NCBI RefSeq assembly: GCF_900186615.1
Contig: NZ_LT896588.1
Location: 1,924,428-1,988,427 of the forward strand
Direction: 5' to 3'
From: Parabacteroides bouchesdurhonensis
Lineage (GTDB): Bacteria; Bacteroidota; Bacteroidia; Bacteroidales; Tannerellaceae
Length of the DNA stretch: 64,000 nt
Of this stretch, positions 9,748-21,078 are shown one piece after another. Numbering within the stretch: position 1 is the stretch's first letter; each line of letters opens with the position of its first letter. A program made the translations under genes and the position numbers. Under the pieces are notes generated by a model that worked only from the letters and a program-made list of their open reading frames with translations, made no database searches and was not told the DNA's origin.

Positions 9748-9812
9748 CAGCTCGAAATTTGAAAAAGAGATAATTAAATAATAACACATTCAAAGTTTAA
9801 AAAAGAAAAGAA

Positions 9813-10214
9813 ATGCCTACAATTCAGCAATTAGTTAGAAAAGGAAGGGAAACTTTGGTGGTAAAGGGTAAATCACCCGCATTGGATGCATGTCCTCAAA
9901 GACGTGGCGTTTGCGTACGTGTTTACACAACAACACCGAAAAAACCTAACTCTGCAATGCGTAAAGTAGCGAGAGTTCGTTTGACAAATGGTAAAGAAGT
10001 AAACTCTTACATTCCGGGAGAAGGACACAACTTGCAGGAACACTCAATCGTGTTGGTGCGTGGTGGTCGTGTAAAAGACCTTCCTGGTGTACGTTACCAT
10101 ATTGTACGCGGAACCTTGGATACTGCTGGTGTAAACGGCCGTACACAACGTCGTTCTAAATACGGAGCTAAACGTCCGAAAGCCGGTGCAGCACCTGCAA
10201 AAGGTAAGAAGTAA
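9813..10214 (+). CDS. rpsL: 30S ribosomal protein S12
   Basis: 133 residues beginning [13 protein letters not shown]. The conserved decoding-centre segments are present ([19 protein letters not shown] and [13 protein letters not shown]). S12 lies at the A site of the 30S subunit and controls translational accuracy; mutations here give streptomycin resistance in other bacteria, and the Lys in PKKPNS is the wild-type state. The C-terminus has a short Lys/Ala-rich tail. It is first gene of the ribosomal cluster, behind two promoters. The cluster here is not preceded by rpoBC. Confidence 0.99.
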   Translation: MPTIQQLVRKGRETLVVKGKSPALDACPQRRGVCVRVYTTTPKKPNSAMRKVARVRLTNGKEVNSYIPGEGHNLQEHSIVLVRGGRVKDLPGVRYHIVRGTLDTAGVNGRTQRRSKYGAKRPKAGAAPAKGKK

Positions 10215-10360
10215 AAAACCTTTTCAATCAGAGAATTAAAATTTAAGTATTAAAGCTGGTTTAGTTATTTGGATAGGCTAGGTTGAGTAAATGGTTCGGC
10301 GGAACCGTTGAAGACGATATGAAAGGCAACCAAAAACAAGATCGAAATTTTTGAAACAAA
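10215..10360 (+). promoter_or_regulatory. Possible rpsG leader in the rpsL-rpsG gap
   Basis: A 146-bp intercistronic gap, long for this otherwise tight cluster. It contains a small GC-rich stem, GGTTC (10293-10297) pairing with GAACC (10302-10306). In E. coli S7 represses the str mRNA by binding the rpsL-rpsG gap; an analogous role here is only inference from position and a short stem. Confidence 0.3.
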
Positions 10361-10837
10361 ATGAGAAAAGCAAAACCAAAGAAAAGACAGATCCTGCCGG
10401 ATCCTGTTTTCGGTGATGTAAAGGTTACGAGATTCGTTAACCATTTAATGTATGATGGCAAGAAAAATACTGCCTTCGAGATTTTCTATTCAGCGTTGGA
10501 AAACGTAAAGGCCAAACTGCCTAACGAAGAAAAGTCTGCTCTTGAAATTTGGAAAGCTGCGCTCGACAATATTACTCCTCAGGTAGAGGTTAAATCTCGC
10601 CGTGTCGGTGGAGCAACATTCCAAGTCCCTACTGAAATCCGCCCGGATCGTAAAGAATCAATTTCAATGAAGAATCTTATTATCTTCTCTCGTAAGAGAG
10701 GTGGTAAAACTATGGCTGATAAGTTGTCTGCAGAGATTGTAGATGCTTTCAATAACCAGGGTGGCGCATTCAAAAGAAAAGAAGATATGCACCGTATGGC
10801 TGAAGCTAACCGTGCGTTCGCTCACTTCAGATTTTAA
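10361..10837 (+). CDS. rpsG: 30S ribosomal protein S7
   Basis: 158 residues, with [15 protein letters not shown] at the start and the conserved [11 protein letters not shown] and [16 protein letters not shown]7 nucleates assembly of the 30S head by binding the 3' major domain of 16S rRNA and contacts the E-site tRNA. It is the usual length for the family and is followed 28 bp later by fusA. Confidence 0.99.
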   Translation: MRKAKPKKRQILPDPVFGDVKVTRFVNHLMYDGKKNTAFEIFYSALENVKAKLPNEEKSALEIWKAALDNITPQVEVKSRRVGGATFQVPTEIRPDRKESISMKNLIIFSRKRGGKTMADKLSAEIVDAFNNQGGAFKRKEDMHRMAEANRAFAHFRF

Positions 10838-10865
10838 TTAGCAAATTAAGGAGAAATTAAATAAG

Positions 10866-12995
10866 ATGGCAACAAAAGCTGACGAACAGTTAAAATATAC
10901 CAGAAACATCGGTATCATGGCGCACATCGATGCGGGAAAGACTACGACTTCTGAGCGTATCCTTTTCTACACGGGTCTGACTCACAAGATTGGTGAAGTT
11001 CATGACGGTGCTGCTACTATGGACTGGATGGAGCAGGAACAGGAACGTGGTATTACAATTACCTCTGCTGCTACTACTACATTCTGGAATTATTATGATA
11101 ATAAGTATAAAATTAACTTGATTGACACTCCGGGGCACGTGGACTTTACTGTTGAGGTAGAACGTTCATTGCGTATCTTGGATGGTGCCGTTGCGGCTTT
11201 CTGTGCTGTAGGTGGTGTAGAACCTCAGTCTGAAACTGTATGGCGTCAAGCTGATAAATATAATGTACCTAGAATCGGTTACGTTAATAAAATGGACCGT
11301 TCCGGCGCAAACTTCTTTGAAGTTGTTCGTCAGGTTAAAGATGTACTGGGTGCTAATCCTTGTCCGGTTCAGATTCCTATCGGAGCAGAAGAGAAATTCA
11401 AAGGTGTTGTTGACCTTGTGAAAATGAAAGCTATCTTCTGGCATGATGAAACGATGGGTGCTGAATATACAACAGAAGAAATTCCTGCCGACTTGTTGGC
11501 AGAAGCTGAAGAATGGAGAGATAAAATGCTTGAAGTTCTGGCTGAATGCGATGATGCTTTGATGGAAAAATATTTTGATGATCCTTCTACAATTACAGAA
11601 GATGAAATCAAAACAGCGATCCGTAAAGGTACATTGGCAATGCAGATCAACCCTATGATTTGCGGTTCTTCTTTTAAAAACAAAGGTGTTCAGACTTTGC
11701 TTGATGCCGTTTGTGCATATTTGCCTAGTCCTGCAGATACAGAAGCTATTGAAGGTACTGATCCTAGAGATCCGGAAAAGGTGATTACTCGCAAGCCGTT
11801 GTTCGAAGAACCGTTGACAGCTCTTGCGTTTAAGATCGCAACAGACCCGTATGTAGGTCGTTTGTGCTTCTTCCGTGTTTATTCAGGTTCTTTGTTGGCT
11901 GGTTCTTATGTTTACAACTCTCGTTCAGATAAGAAAGAACGTATTTCTCGTTTGTTCCAGATGCATTCAAACAAACAGAACCCGATGGAAGCTATCGGTT
12001 GTGGTGATATAGGTGCCGGTGTTGGATTTAAGGATATTCGTACAGGTGATACACTTTGTGACGAAGCTCATCCTATCACACTTGAATCTATGGAATTCCC
12101 GGAACCGGTTATCGGTATCGCAGTAGAGCCTAAAACTCAGAAAGACTTGGATAAGTTGGGTATGGGCTTGGCTAAATTGTCAGAAGAAGATCCTACATTC
12201 CGTGTTCAGACTAACGAAGAAACAGGCCAGACTGTAATTAGCGGTATGGGTGAGCTTCACTTGGATATCATCATCGACCGTCTGCGTCGTGAATTCAAGG
12301 TTGAATGTAATCAGGGTAAACCTCAGGTTACATATAAAGAAGCAATTACCAAATCTGTTGAACTTCGTGAAGTTTATAAGAAGCAGTCCGGTGGTCGTGG
12401 TAAGTTTGCGGATATTATTGTTCGTATCGAACCTGCCGACGAAAACTTTGACGGTACACTGCAGTTTATCGACGAAGTGAAGGGTGGTAACATTCCTAAG
12501 GAATTTATCCCGTCTGTTCAGAAAGGTTTTGAAAAGGCTATGAAGAACGGTATCTTGGCCGGTTATCCGTTGGATAAACTGAAAGTTACTTTGATCGATG
12601 GTTCTTTCCACCCGGTAGACTCTGACCAGTTGTCATTCGAAATATGTGCTATTCAGGCATTCAAGAGTGCTTCTGAAAAGGCAGGTCCTGCTTTGATGGA
12701 ACCGATCATGCAGATGGAGGTTGTTACTCCGGAAGAAAGCATGGGTGATGTAATTGGTGACTTGAACAAACGTCGTGGCCAGGTGGAAGGTATGGAGTCT
12801 AGCCGTACAGGAGCCCGTATTGTAAAAGCAAAAGTTCCATTGGCTGAAACATTCGGTTATGTTACTGCTTTGCGTACAATAACTTCAGGCCGTGCGACTT
12901 CTTCAATGCAGTTCTCACACTACGCTCAGGTTTCTTCAGCTATTGCTAAGCAAGTATTGACTGAGGTTCAGGGACGTGCTGATTTGATCAAATAA
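10866..12995 (+). CDS. fusA: Elongation factor G
   Basis: 709 residues. The GTPase domain has all G motifs: AHIDAGKTT (P-loop), RGITITSAA (switch I), DTPGHVDF and NKMDR. Domains II-V follow, ending with the typical [14 protein letters not shown] segment. EF-G drives ribosomal translocation and, with RRF, ribosome recycling. Unlike E. coli, no tuf gene follows; rpsJ begins 20 bp downstream, which joins the str and S10 clusters. Confidence 0.99.
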   Translation: MATKADEQLKYTRNIGIMAHIDAGKTTTSERILFYTGLTHKIGEVHDGAATMDWMEQEQERGITITSAATTTFWNYYDNKYKINLIDTPGHVDFTVEVERSLRILDGAVAAFCAVGGVEPQSETVWRQADKYNVPRIGYVNKMDRSGANFFEVVRQVKDVLGANPCPVQIPIGAEEKFKGVVDLVKMKAIFWHDETMGAEYTTEEIPADLLAEAEEWRDKMLEVLAECDDALMEKYFDDPSTITEDEIKTAIRKGTLAMQINPMICGSSFKNKGVQTLLDAVCAYLPSPADTEAIEGTDPRDPEKVITRKPLFEEPLTALAFKIATDPYVGRLCFFRVYSGSLLAGSYVYNSRSDKKERISRLFQMHSNKQNPMEAIGCGDIGAGVGFKDIRTGDTLCDEAHPITLESMEFPEPVIGIAVEPKTQKDLDKLGMGLAKLSEEDPTFRVQTNEETGQTVISGMGELHLDIIIDRLRREFKVECNQGKPQVTYKEAITKSVELREVYKKQSGGRGKFADIIVRIEPADENFDGTLQFIDEVKGGNIPKEFIPSVQKGFEKAMKNGILAGYPLDKLKVTLIDGSFHPVDSDQLSFEICAIQAFKSASEKAGPALMEPIMQMEVVTPEESMGDVIGDLNKRRGQVEGMESSRTGARIVKAKVPLAETFGYVTALRTITSGRATSSMQFSHYAQVSSAIAKQVLTEVQGRADLIK

Positions 12996-13015
12996 TTTAG
13001 AAACATATAATCAAT

Positions 13016-13321
13016 ATGAGTCAAAAGATCAGAATTAAATTAAAGTCTTATGATTATTCTCTGGTAGACAAGTCTGCAGAGAAAATCGTAAAGACTGTAA
13101 AGGCTACCGGTGCTGTAGTAAGCGGTCCTATACCTCTGCCTACTCACAAACGTATCTTTACTGTGAACCGCTCGACTTTCGTTAACAAAAAGTCTCGTGA
13201 GCAGTTCGAACTCTCTTCTTATAAGAGATTAATCGACATCTACAGCTCTACTGCAAAAACAGTTGATGCTTTGATGAAACTGGAATTACCCAGTGGTGTG
13301 GAAGTAGAAATTAAAGTGTAA
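13016..13321 (+). CDS. rpsJ: 30S ribosomal protein S10
   Basis: 101 residues beginning [14 protein letters not shown], with the conserved [19 protein letters not shown] loop. S10 is part of the 30S head and, as NusE, also joins transcription antitermination complexes with NusB. It is head of the S10-type gene block but has no separate promoter visible in the 20-bp gap after fusA. Confidence 0.99.
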   Translation: MSQKIRIKLKSYDYSLVDKSAEKIVKTVKATGAVVSGPIPLPTHKRIFTVNRSTFVNKKSREQFELSSYKRLIDIYSSTAKTVDALMKLELPSGVEVEIKV

Positions 13322-13341
13322 GTTTATTAACAATTAGTGAA

Positions 13342-13959
13342 ATGCCAGGATTATTAGGAAAAAAAATCGGAATGACATCCGTTTTCAGTGCCGAGGGAAA
13401 AAATCTTCCATGCACTGTTATCGAAGTAGGTCCTTGTGTAGTTACACAGATTAAGACTTTGGAAAATGATGGCTATGAAGCTGTTCAGTTGGGTTTCGAA
13501 GATAAAAAAGAGAAACACACAACTCAGCCGGAAATGGGCCACTTTAAAAAAGCAGGTGTAGCTCCCAAGAGATACTTGGCCGAGTTCAAGAATTTTGAAA
13601 CTGAGTACAAGTTGGGTGATGTAATCACAGTAGACTTCTTGGAAGATGCAGGTTTCGTAGATGTAGTTGGTACATCTAAAGGTAAAGGTTTCCAAGGCGT
13701 TGTAAAACGTCACGGATTTGGTGGTGTAGGTCAGTCTACTCACGGTCAGCACAACCGTTTGCGTGCTCCGGGTAGTATTGGTGCTTGTTCTTATCCTGCA
13801 AAGGTATTTAAGGGCATGCGTATGGCAGGTCAGATGGGTAATGAACGTGTAACTGTTCAAAACCTGCAAGTGATCAAGGTAATGCCGGAACATAATCTTT
13901 TATTAGTAAAAGGATCTGTTCCAGGAGCAAAAGGTTCAATCTTATTAATTGAAAAGTAA
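13342..13959 (+). CDS. rplC: 50S ribosomal protein L3
   Basis: 205 residues with the L3 signature ([22 protein letters not shown]) around residue 113 onward and [22 protein letters not shown]3 binds domain VI of 23S rRNA and reaches toward the peptidyl transferase centre. Its stop overlaps the rplD start by 1 bp (TAATG), so the two are likely translationally coupled. Confidence 0.99.
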   Translation: MPGLLGKKIGMTSVFSAEGKNLPCTVIEVGPCVVTQIKTLENDGYEAVQLGFEDKKEKHTTQPEMGHFKKAGVAPKRYLAEFKNFETEYKLGDVITVDFLEDAGFVDVVGTSKGKGFQGVVKRHGFGGVGQSTHGQHNRLRAPGSIGACSYPAKVFKGMRMAGQMGNERVTVQNLQVIKVMPEHNLLLVKGSVPGAKGSILLIEK

Positions 13960-14588
13960 TGGAACTGAGCGTATTTAATATTAAAGGTGAAGATACCGGA
14001 AGAAAGGTAACTTTGAACGATGCGATCTTCGGCATTGAACCCAATGATCATGCTATCTACTTGGATGTAAAACAGTATTTGGCTAATCAACGTCAGGGAA
14101 CACATAAGTCAAAAGAGAGAAGTGAGGTATCAGGTAGTACTCGTAAACTAATCCGTCAGAAAGGTGGTGGTGGTGCACGTCGCGGTGATATCAATTCTCC
14201 TGTATTAGTAGGTGGTGGCCGTGTATTTGGTCCTAAACCTCGTGATTACAGGTTCAAGCTGAATAAGAAAGTTAAATCATTGGCACGTAAGTCTGCATTG
14301 GCTTATAAAGCTAAGAATAATGCAATTGTTGTAGTTGAAGACTTCGCTATGGAAGCTCCTAAGACTAAAGAATTTATAACAATTGCTAAAAACCTGAAAG
14401 TGGCTGATAAAAAGTTACTTATGGTTTTACCGGAGAAAAATAATTTTGTATATTTGTCGGCTCGTAATTTAGAAAAGGCAAATGTTATAACAGCTTCTGA
14501 ACTAAACACATACGGAGTTTTAAATGCTGCGAATGTTGTTATTACCGAAAGTTCTGTTGCTGCTATAGAAAAACTTTTTAACGCATAA
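13959..14588 (+). CDS. rplD: 50S ribosomal protein L4
   Basis: 209 residues; the loop segment [16 protein letters not shown] that reaches into the exit tunnel is intact, as is [21 protein letters not shown]4 is an early assembly protein lining the exit tunnel. In E. coli it also represses its own operon; no equivalent leader was recognised here. The start overlaps rplC by 1 bp. Confidence 0.99.
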   Translation: MELSVFNIKGEDTGRKVTLNDAIFGIEPNDHAIYLDVKQYLANQRQGTHKSKERSEVSGSTRKLIRQKGGGGARRGDINSPVLVGGGRVFGPKPRDYRFKLNKKVKSLARKSALAYKAKNNAIVVVEDFAMEAPKTKEFITIAKNLKVADKKLLMVLPEKNNFVYLSARNLEKANVITASELNTYGVLNAANVVITESSVAAIEKLFNA

Positions 14589-14599
14589 GGAGTAAAATA

Positions 14600-14893
14600 A
14601 TGGGAATTATTATTAAACCTATAGTAACAGAGAAGCAAACGGCGATTACAGAGAAAATGCCTAATCGCTATGGTTTTCGTGTTTCTCCTGATGCCAACAA
14701 GTTAGAGATCAAGAAAGCTGTAGAAGATATGTATAATGTAACTGTGGTTGATGTGAATACTATTAACTATTCAGGCAAGCAGAAAAGCCGTTATACAAAA
14801 TCGGGTATTATCAATGGTAAGCAGACAGCTTTTAAGAAAGCAATCATAACGTTGAAAGAAGGAGAAACAATTGATTTCTTTAGTAATATCTAA
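14600..14893 (+). CDS. rplW: 50S ribosomal protein L23
   Basis: 97 residues, [17 protein letters not shown] at the start, with the conserved [18 protein letters not shown]23 lies at the tunnel exit and is the docking point for trigger factor, SRP and the Sec translocon. Spacing to rplD is 11 bp and to rplB 8 bp. Confidence 0.99.
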   Translation: MGIIIKPIVTEKQTAITEKMPNRYGFRVSPDANKLEIKKAVEDMYNVTVVDVNTINYSGKQKSRYTKSGIINGKQTAFKKAIITLKEGETIDFFSNI

Positions 14894-14901
14894 AAAAAGA
14901 A

Positions 14902-15726
<825 letters not shown>

Positions 15727-15746
15727 TCTGATTAATTAAGTAAACT

Positions 15747-16016
15747 ATGAGTCGTTCGCTAAAAAAAGGCCCGTATATTAATGTAAAGCTTGAGAAAAAG
15801 GTGCTGGCTATGAATGAGTCCGGCAAAAAAGCTGTAGTTAAGACATGGGCAAGAGCTTCAATGATTTCGCCTGATTTTGTAGGCCATACTATTGCAGTTC
15901 ACAATGGAAATAAATTTATTCCTGTTTTTGTAACCGAAAATATGGTAGGTCACAAGTTAGGAGAATTTTCTCCTACACGTACTTTCCGTGGTCACGCCGG
16001 TAACAAGAAGAAATAA
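15747..16016 (+). CDS. rpsS: 30S ribosomal protein S19
   Basis: 89 residues with [15 protein letters not shown] and the conserved [19 protein letters not shown]19 forms a complex with S13 in the 30S head and contacts A-site tRNA. A 52-bp gap before rplV is slightly longer than the neighbours. Confidence 0.99.
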   Translation: MSRSLKKGPYINVKLEKKVLAMNESGKKAVVKTWARASMISPDFVGHTIAVHNGNKFIPVFVTENMVGHKLGEFSPTRTFRGHAGNKKK

Positions 16017-16068
16017 TATCGGTAGTAACAGGAATTCAGGAATCTGAAAATAAAAAGAATCGAATAAA

Positions 16069-16479
16069 ATGGGTGCTAGAAAAAGAATATCAGCTGAAGC
16101 AAGAAAAGAAGCCCAGAAGACCATGTATTTCGCGAAGTTGAATAACGTGCCTACCTCTCCTCGTAAGATGCGTTTGGTAGCCGATATGATTCGCGGTATG
16201 GAAGTATTCCGTGCACTTGGTGTTTTGAAGTTTTCTAATAAGGAAGCTGCAGCAAGAGTAGAAAAGTTGCTTCGTTCAGCAATCGCAAACTGGGAACAGA
16301 AGAATGAACGTAAAGCAGAAGCAGGAGAGTTGTGCGTATCTTCAATTAGCGTTGATTGCGCTACTACATTGAAGAGAATGCGTCCGGCTCCTCAAGGAAG
16401 AGGTTACAGAATTCGTAAACGTTCGAACCATGTAACATTGTTTGTAGATACACTTAGTAAAAAAGATAGTCAAAATTAA
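16069..16479 (+). CDS. rplV: 50S ribosomal protein L22
   Basis: 136 residues beginning [20 protein letters not shown], then [20 protein letters not shown] and the extended beta-hairpin with [19 protein letters not shown], which lines the exit tunnel and is the site of macrolide-resistance mutations in other bacteria. The N-terminal extension of about 20 residues is usual in Bacteroidetes. Confidence 0.99.
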   Translation: MGARKRISAEARKEAQKTMYFAKLNNVPTSPRKMRLVADMIRGMEVFRALGVLKFSNKEAAARVEKLLRSAIANWEQKNERKAEAGELCVSSISVDCATTLKRMRPAPQGRGYRIRKRSNHVTLFVDTLSKKDSQN

Positions 16480-16486
16480 TTTGTAG

Positions 16487-17221
16487 ATGGGACAAAAAGT
16501 TAATCCGGTTAGTAATCGTTTGGGAATTATCCGTGGTTGGGATTCCAATTGGTATGGCGGCAAAAATTACGGAGATACTTTGTTAGAAGATAGCAAGATC
16601 CGTAAATATTTGAATGCCCGTCTTGCAAAAGCTAGTGTATCTCGTATCGTTATTGAACGTACGCTAAAGTTGATTACAATTACAGTTTGCACATCGCGTC
16701 CGGGCATTATCATCGGAAAAGGTGGTCAGGAAGTTGATAAATTGAAAGAAGAGTTGAAAAAGATTACCGATAAAGAAGTTCAGATCAACATCTTTGAGGT
16801 AAAAAGACCTGAATTAGACGCTGTTATTGTTGCAAATAATATTGCTCGTCAACTTGAAGGAAAAATTGCTTACCGTCGTGCTATTAAGATGGCTATCGCC
16901 TCTACCATGAGAATGGGTGCCGAAGGTATTAAAGTGCAAGTCTCTGGTCGTTTGAATGGTGCTGAAATGGCTCGTTCAGAAATGTATAAAGAAGGAAGAA
17001 CTCCGTTGCACACATTCAGAGCTGATATAGATTATGCTTTGGCTGAAGCGTTGACAAAAGTGGGATTGATCGGTGTTAAGGTTTGGATTTGTCGTGGTGA
17101 AGTATATGGAAAGAGAGATCTTGCTCCTTCATTCACTACTTCTAAAGAGTCTGGCCGCAGAAATGAAAATACCGGTGGCAACAGAGATAAGAACTTCAAG
17201 AGAAAGAAAGCTAATCGTTAA
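16487..17221 (+). CDS. rpsC: 30S ribosomal protein S3
   Basis: 244 residues. An N-terminal domain starting [20 protein letters not shown], a KH domain with the [16 protein letters not shown] motif, and a C-terminal domain ([28 protein letters not shown]). A basic C-terminal tail (about 215-244) rich in Arg, Asn and Lys extends beyond the E. coli protein. S3 sits at the mRNA entry channel and contributes to helicase activity. Confidence 0.99.
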   Translation: MGQKVNPVSNRLGIIRGWDSNWYGGKNYGDTLLEDSKIRKYLNARLAKASVSRIVIERTLKLITITVCTSRPGIIIGKGGQEVDKLKEELKKITDKEVQINIFEVKRPELDAVIVANNIARQLEGKIAYRRAIKMAIASTMRMGAEGIKVQVSGRLNGAEMARSEMYKEGRTPLHTFRADIDYALAEALTKVGLIGVKVWICRGEVYGKRDLAPSFTTSKESGRRNENTGGNRDKNFKRKKANR

Positions 17222-17241
17222 ACGTTAGAATTTAAGAAGAG

Positions 17242-17676
17242 ATGTTACAACCGAAAAAGACAAAGTTCAGAAGACAGCAGAAAGGCCGTATGAAGGGTGA
17301 AGCTCAGCGCGGTAATCAGCTGGCTTTTGGTTCTTTTGGCATAAAATCGTTAGAAAATAAATGGATTACCGGTCGTCAGATCGAAGCTGCCCGTATTGCT
17401 GTAACTCGTTACATGCAACGTCAGGGTCAGGTTTGGGTTCGTATCTTCCCGGATAAGCCAATTACAAAGAAGCCTGCAGAGGTACGTATGGGTAAAGGTA
17501 AAGGTAATCCGGAAGGATTTGTTGCGCCTGTTACTCCTGGTCGTCTTATTTTTGAAATCGAAGGTGTTCCTTTTGATATCGCAAAAGAGGCTTTGCGCTT
17601 AGCTGCTCAGAAGCTTCCGGTAACAACGAAGTTTGTTGTGAGACGTGATTATGACATGCAAAATCAAAATGCGTAA
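17242..17676 (+). CDS. rplP: 50S ribosomal protein L16
   Basis: 144 residues with [32 protein letters not shown] and [17 protein letters not shown]16 organises the A-site region of the 50S subunit. It is the normal family length; rpmC follows after 5 bp. Confidence 0.99.
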   Translation: MLQPKKTKFRRQQKGRMKGEAQRGNQLAFGSFGIKSLENKWITGRQIEAARIAVTRYMQRQGQVWVRIFPDKPITKKPAEVRMGKGKGNPEGFVAPVTPGRLIFEIEGVPFDIAKEALRLAAQKLPVTTKFVVRRDYDMQNQNA

Positions 17677-17681
17677 TTGTT

Positions 17682-17879
17682 ATGAAGATTGCAGAAATTA
17701 GAGAATTAAGCACTAAAGAGTTGCTTGAAAGAGTAGATGCAGAAGTTGCAGCCTACGATCAAAAGGTGATAAACCATAGTATTTCTCCTATGGATAACCC
17801 TGCTCAGATTAAACAACAACGCAGGATGATCGCGCGCATGAAAACAGAATTGCGCCAGAGAGAACTTAACAACAAATAA
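17682..17879 (+). CDS. rpmC: 50S ribosomal protein L29
   Basis: 65 residues, two-helix protein beginning MKIAEIRELSTKELLERV and ending RMKTELRQREL. L29 lies beside L23 at the tunnel exit. The stop is 9 bp before the rpsQ ATG. Confidence 0.98.
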   Translation: MKIAEIRELSTKELLERVDAEVAAYDQKVINHSISPMDNPAQIKQQRRMIARMKTELRQRELNNK

Positions 17880-17888
17880 TTGAGCCTG

Positions 17889-18146
17889 ATGGAAACTAGA
17901 AATTTAAGAAAAGAAAGAACGGGCGTGGTTACAAGCAATAAGATGGATAAAAGCATCACAGTTGCTATTAAATGGAAAGAAAAACACCCCATTTATGGTA
18001 AGTTCGTTAATAAAACGAAGAAATATCATGCTCACGATGAAAAGAATGAATGCAACATTGGCGATACCGTAAAGATTATGGAAACTCGTCCTTTGAGCAA
18101 AACAAAAAGATGGAGATTAGTTCAAATAATCGAAAGGGCTAAGTAA
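17889..18146 (+). CDS. rpsQ: 30S ribosomal protein S17
   Basis: 85 residues from the ATG at 17889 ([20 protein letters not shown]). An in-frame TTG 9 bp upstream is rejected because the family starts with this Met and the TTG abuts the rpmC stop. It has the conserved [19 protein letters not shown] and [15 protein letters not shown]17 is a primary 16S rRNA-binding protein of the 30S body. Confidence 0.98.
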   Translation: METRNLRKERTGVVTSNKMDKSITVAIKWKEKHPIYGKFVNKTKKYHAHDEKNECNIGDTVKIMETRPLSKTKRWRLVQIIERAK

Positions 18147-18147
18147 C

Positions 18148-18513
18148 ATGATACAACAAGAATCTAGATTAGTAGTAGCTGACAATAGTGGAGCAAAAGA
18201 AGCTTTGTGTATCCGCGTTTTAGGTGGAACAAGAAAGCGTTATGCCACTGTAGGTGATGTGATCGTAGTAGCAATTAAGAGCGTTATTCCTGCTTCTGAT
18301 GTGAAGAAAGGAGCTGTTTCTAAAGCTATCATCGTTCGCACTAAAAAAGAAATCCGCCGTCCGGATGGTTCATACATCCGTTTTGATGATAATGCATGTG
18401 TATTGCTGAATGCCGGTGGAGATATTCGTGGAAGCCGTATCTTCGGTCCGGTTGCCAGAGAACTTCGTGCAACAAACATGAAAATTGTATCACTTGCACC
18501 TGAAGTGCTTTAA
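18148..18513 (+). CDS. rplN: 50S ribosomal protein L14
   Basis: 121 residues ([19 protein letters not shown]) with the signature [18 protein letters not shown] and [14 protein letters not shown]14 contacts 16S rRNA across the subunit interface. It starts 1 bp after the rpsQ stop. Confidence 0.99.
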   Translation: MIQQESRLVVADNSGAKEALCIRVLGGTRKRYATVGDVIVVAIKSVIPASDVKKGAVSKAIIVRTKKEIRRPDGSYIRFDDNACVLLNAGGDIRGSRIFGPVARELRATNMKIVSLAPEVL

Positions 18514-18532
18514 TTTTGTAAAATTTAAAGTA

Positions 18533-18853
18533 ATGAGTAAATTACATATCAAAAAAGGCGATATAGTATTTGTTAATACCGGTGAAGACAAAGGTAAGAC
18601 TGGTCGTGTTTTACAGGTGCTTGTAAAAGACAGTCGTGCTATTGTTGAAGGTATTAATATGGTATCTAAGCATACCAAGCCTAATGCAAAGAATCCTCAG
18701 GGAGGAATCGAGAAGAAGGAAGCCCCTATTCATATTTCAAACCTTAATGTTGTTGATCCTAAATCAGGAAAACCGACACGTATTGGACGTAAATTGAATG
18801 AAGAAGGTGCTTTAGTGCGTTATTCAAAAAAATCAGGGGAGGAAATTAAGTAA
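18533..18853 (+). CDS. rplX: 50S ribosomal protein L24
   Basis: 106 residues from ATG 18533 ([19 protein letters not shown]), with the KOW motif around [10 protein letters not shown] longer TTG-initiated frame from 18485 would overlap rplN by 29 bp and adds residues unlike the family. L24 initiates 50S assembly. Its stop overlaps the rplE start (TAATG). Confidence 0.98.
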   Translation: MSKLHIKKGDIVFVNTGEDKGKTGRVLQVLVKDSRAIVEGINMVSKHTKPNAKNPQGGIEKKEAPIHISNLNVVDPKSGKPTRIGRKLNEEGALVRYSKKSGEEIK

Positions 18854-19410
18854 TGAGCAATACTGCCAGTCTTAAGAAAGAATATCAGGACAGAATTGTT
18901 CCTGCTTTGACGAAAGAATTCGGTTATAAATCAGTAATGCAGGTACCGGTGTTGAAAAAGATTGTTATCAATCAAGGGTTGGGTATGGCTGCTGCTGATA
19001 AGAAAATTATCGATATTGCAATCAGTGAATTGGGCACTATTACAGGCCAGAAAGCTGTTGCAACAATTTCAAAGAAAGATATTTCAAACTTTAAGTTACG
19101 TAAAAAAATGCCGATTGGTGTAATGGTTACATTGCGCCGCGAGCAGATGTATGAATTTTTGGAAAGACTTGTTCGTGTAGCCCTTCCTCGTATTCGTGAC
19201 TTTAAAGGAATTGAAAGTAAGTTGGATGGAAGAGGTAATTATACACTCGGAATCCAGGAACAAATTATTTTCCCGGAAATAAATATCGATAATATTACTA
19301 AAATATTGGGAATGAATATTACCTTTGTGACCTCTGCGAAAACAGATGAAGAAGGTTATGCTCTTCTGAGAGAATTTGGATTGCCTTTTAAAAATGCAAA
19401 AAAAGACTAA
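18853..19410 (+). CDS. rplE: 50S ribosomal protein L5
   Basis: 185 residues with [16 protein letters not shown] near residue 28 and [21 protein letters not shown]5 carries 5S rRNA in the central protuberance and contacts P-site tRNA. It overlaps rplX by 1 bp. Confidence 0.99.
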   Translation: MSNTASLKKEYQDRIVPALTKEFGYKSVMQVPVLKKIVINQGLGMAAADKKIIDIAISELGTITGQKAVATISKKDISNFKLRKKMPIGVMVTLRREQMYEFLERLVRVALPRIRDFKGIESKLDGRGNYTLGIQEQIIFPEINIDNITKILGMNITFVTSAKTDEEGYALLREFGLPFKNAKKD

Positions 19411-19416
19411 GTAGTT

Positions 19417-19686
19417 ATGGCAAAGGAATCAATGAAAGCCCGCGAGGTGAAAAGAGCAAAGCTTGTAGCTAAATATGCTGCTAAAAGAGCAGAATTAAAA
19501 GCTGCTGGAGACTATGAAGCTTTACAGGCTTTACCTAAAAATGCTTCTCCTGTACGTTTGCATAATCGTTGCAAAATAACAGGTCGTCCGAAAGGCTATG
19601 TACGCCAATTCGGCATTTCTCGTATTCAACTGCGCGAAATGGCATCTCATGGTTTGATACCAGGTGTAAAGAAAGCAAGTTGGTAA
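19417..19686 (+). CDS. rpsN: 30S ribosomal protein S14 (zinc-free form)
   Basis: 89 residues beginning [16 protein letters not shown] and ending with the conserved [19 protein letters not shown] and [12 protein letters not shown]. It has the long S14 form and lacks the paired CxxC zinc ligands of the short, zinc-binding form; one Cys only is seen (RCKITG). S14 is a late-assembling 30S head protein. Confidence 0.99.
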   Translation: MAKESMKAREVKRAKLVAKYAAKRAELKAAGDYEALQALPKNASPVRLHNRCKITGRPKGYVRQFGISRIQLREMASHGLIPGVKKASW

Positions 19687-19744
19687 GCGTTTTTTTATTT
19701 AAATATTGTCCGGAAGTCCGGATCAATTTAATTTTATATATAAT

Positions 19745-20140
19745 ATGACAGATCCTATTGCAGATTATTTGACGAGATTGCGTAATGCAATTAAAGCGAA
19801 GCACAGAGTTGTTGAAGTGCCGGCGTCAAATTTAAAGAAAGAGATCACAAAGATTCTTTTCGACAAAGGCTACATTCTTAATTTTAAGTTTGTAGAAGAT
19901 GGTCCTCAAGGCACAATTAAGATAGCCTTGAAGTATGACTTGGTAAACAAAGTGAATGCAATCAAGAAGCTTGAGAGAGTTTCTTCTCCAGGTTTGCGTA
20001 AGTACACTGGTTACAAAGACATGCCGAGAGTATTGAATGGTTTAGGTATTGCTGTTCTTTCTACTTCTAAGGGTGTGATGACAGACAAAGAAGCCCGCGA
20101 TCTTAAGATCGGTGGTGAAGTATTATGTTATGTTTATTAA
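19745..20140 (+). CDS. rpsH: 30S ribosomal protein S8
   Basis: 131 residues from ATG 19745 (MTDPIADYLTRLRNAIKA), which matches the family start; an upstream TTG at 19706 is not needed. The C-terminal signature GLGIAVLSTSKGVMTDKEAR is present. S8 binds the central domain of 16S rRNA and in E. coli represses the spc operon. The 58-bp gap before it is AT-rich, with no clear structure. Confidence 0.98.
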   Translation: MTDPIADYLTRLRNAIKAKHRVVEVPASNLKKEITKILFDKGYILNFKFVEDGPQGTIKIALKYDLVNKVNAIKKLERVSSPGLRKYTGYKDMPRVLNGLGIAVLSTSKGVMTDKEARDLKIGGEVLCYVY

Positions 20141-20155
20141 TTAGGAGGAAGAAGA

Positions 20156-20707
20156 ATGTCAAGAATAGGAAAATTACCAATTCATGTACCGGCCGGTGTT
20201 ACAGTTACAATTAAGGATAATGTAGTAACAGTTAAAGGTCCTAAAGGTGAACTTGTTCAGGAAGTAAATCCTGATATTAATGTTACTTTGGAAGACGGAG
20301 TTCTTCATTTAACTAGACCGTCAGATGATAGAAATCATCGTGCATTACACGGTTTGTATCGTTCTTTGATTAATAACATGGTTATTGGGGTTTCTGAAGG
20401 ATACAAAAAAGAACTGGAACTAGTAGGTGTTGGTTATCGTGTTACAAATACAGGTCAGTTACTTGATCTTTCTTTGGGTTATACACATAATATTTATATG
20501 TTATTACCGAAAGAAGTAAAGGTTGAAACAAAGTCTGAGAGAAATAAGAATCCTCTTATTATCCTTGAATCAGCTGACAAACAATTGATAGGTCAGATTT
20601 GTGCTAAGATTCGTTCATTCCGTATGCCGGAACCTTATAAAGGTAAAGGTATTAAGTTTGTGGGTGAAGAAATTCGCAGAAAGTCTGGTAAGTCAGCAGG
20701 TAAGTAA
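20156..20707 (+). CDS. rplF: 50S ribosomal protein L6
   Basis: 183 residues, two duplicated beta-alpha domains, beginning MSRIGKLPIHVPAGVTV and ending with PEPYKGKGIKFVGEEIRRKSGK. L6 binds near the sarcin-ricin loop. A purine-rich stretch (AGGAGGAAGAAG) just upstream looks like a Shine-Dalgarno sequence, which is unusual in this phylum. Confidence 0.99.
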   Translation: MSRIGKLPIHVPAGVTVTIKDNVVTVKGPKGELVQEVNPDINVTLEDGVLHLTRPSDDRNHRALHGLYRSLINNMVIGVSEGYKKELELVGVGYRVTNTGQLLDLSLGYTHNIYMLLPKEVKVETKSERNKNPLIILESADKQLIGQICAKIRSFRMPEPYKGKGIKFVGEEIRRKSGKSAGK

Positions 20708-20728
20708 TCTACGTAAACTGAAATTATC

Positions 20729-21073
20729 ATGACAACGAAGGAAGAAAGAAGACAAAAAATAAAGAAAGGGGTACGTGGCAAGATTTCAGGTACAACTGAA
20801 CGTCCACGCCTGACTGTGTTTAGAAGCAATAAGCAAATCTATGCACAGGTGATAGATGATATTACAGGCAAAACAATTGCAGCTGCTTCATCTTTAAAGA
20901 TGGATGTGAAGGCTCCGAAAAGAGAAATCGCAGCAAAAGTAGGTGAGATGATTGCAAAGAGTGCACAGGAAGCTGGCATTCAAACAGTCGTTTTTGATCG
21001 TAATGGTTACCTGTATCACGGAAGAATTAAAGAATTAGCAGATGCTGCACGTAACGGCGGCCTTAAATTTTAA
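20729..21073 (+). CDS. rplR: 50S ribosomal protein L18
   Basis: 114 residues with [31 protein letters not shown] and [20 protein letters not shown] segments. L18 binds 5S rRNA with L5. The stop overlaps a possible rpsE start (TAATG at 21071-21075). Confidence 0.99.
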   Translation: MTTKEERRQKIKKGVRGKISGTTERPRLTVFRSNKQIYAQVIDDITGKTIAAASSLKMDVKAPKREIAAKVGEMIAKSAQEAGIQTVVFDRNGYLYHGRIKELADAARNGGLKF

Positions 21074-21078
21074 TGAAG

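Noticed and set aside
13354-13893. 179-codon minus-strand frame opposite rplC
   Set aside because: Antisense shadow of a highly conserved ribosomal gene with biased codon use.
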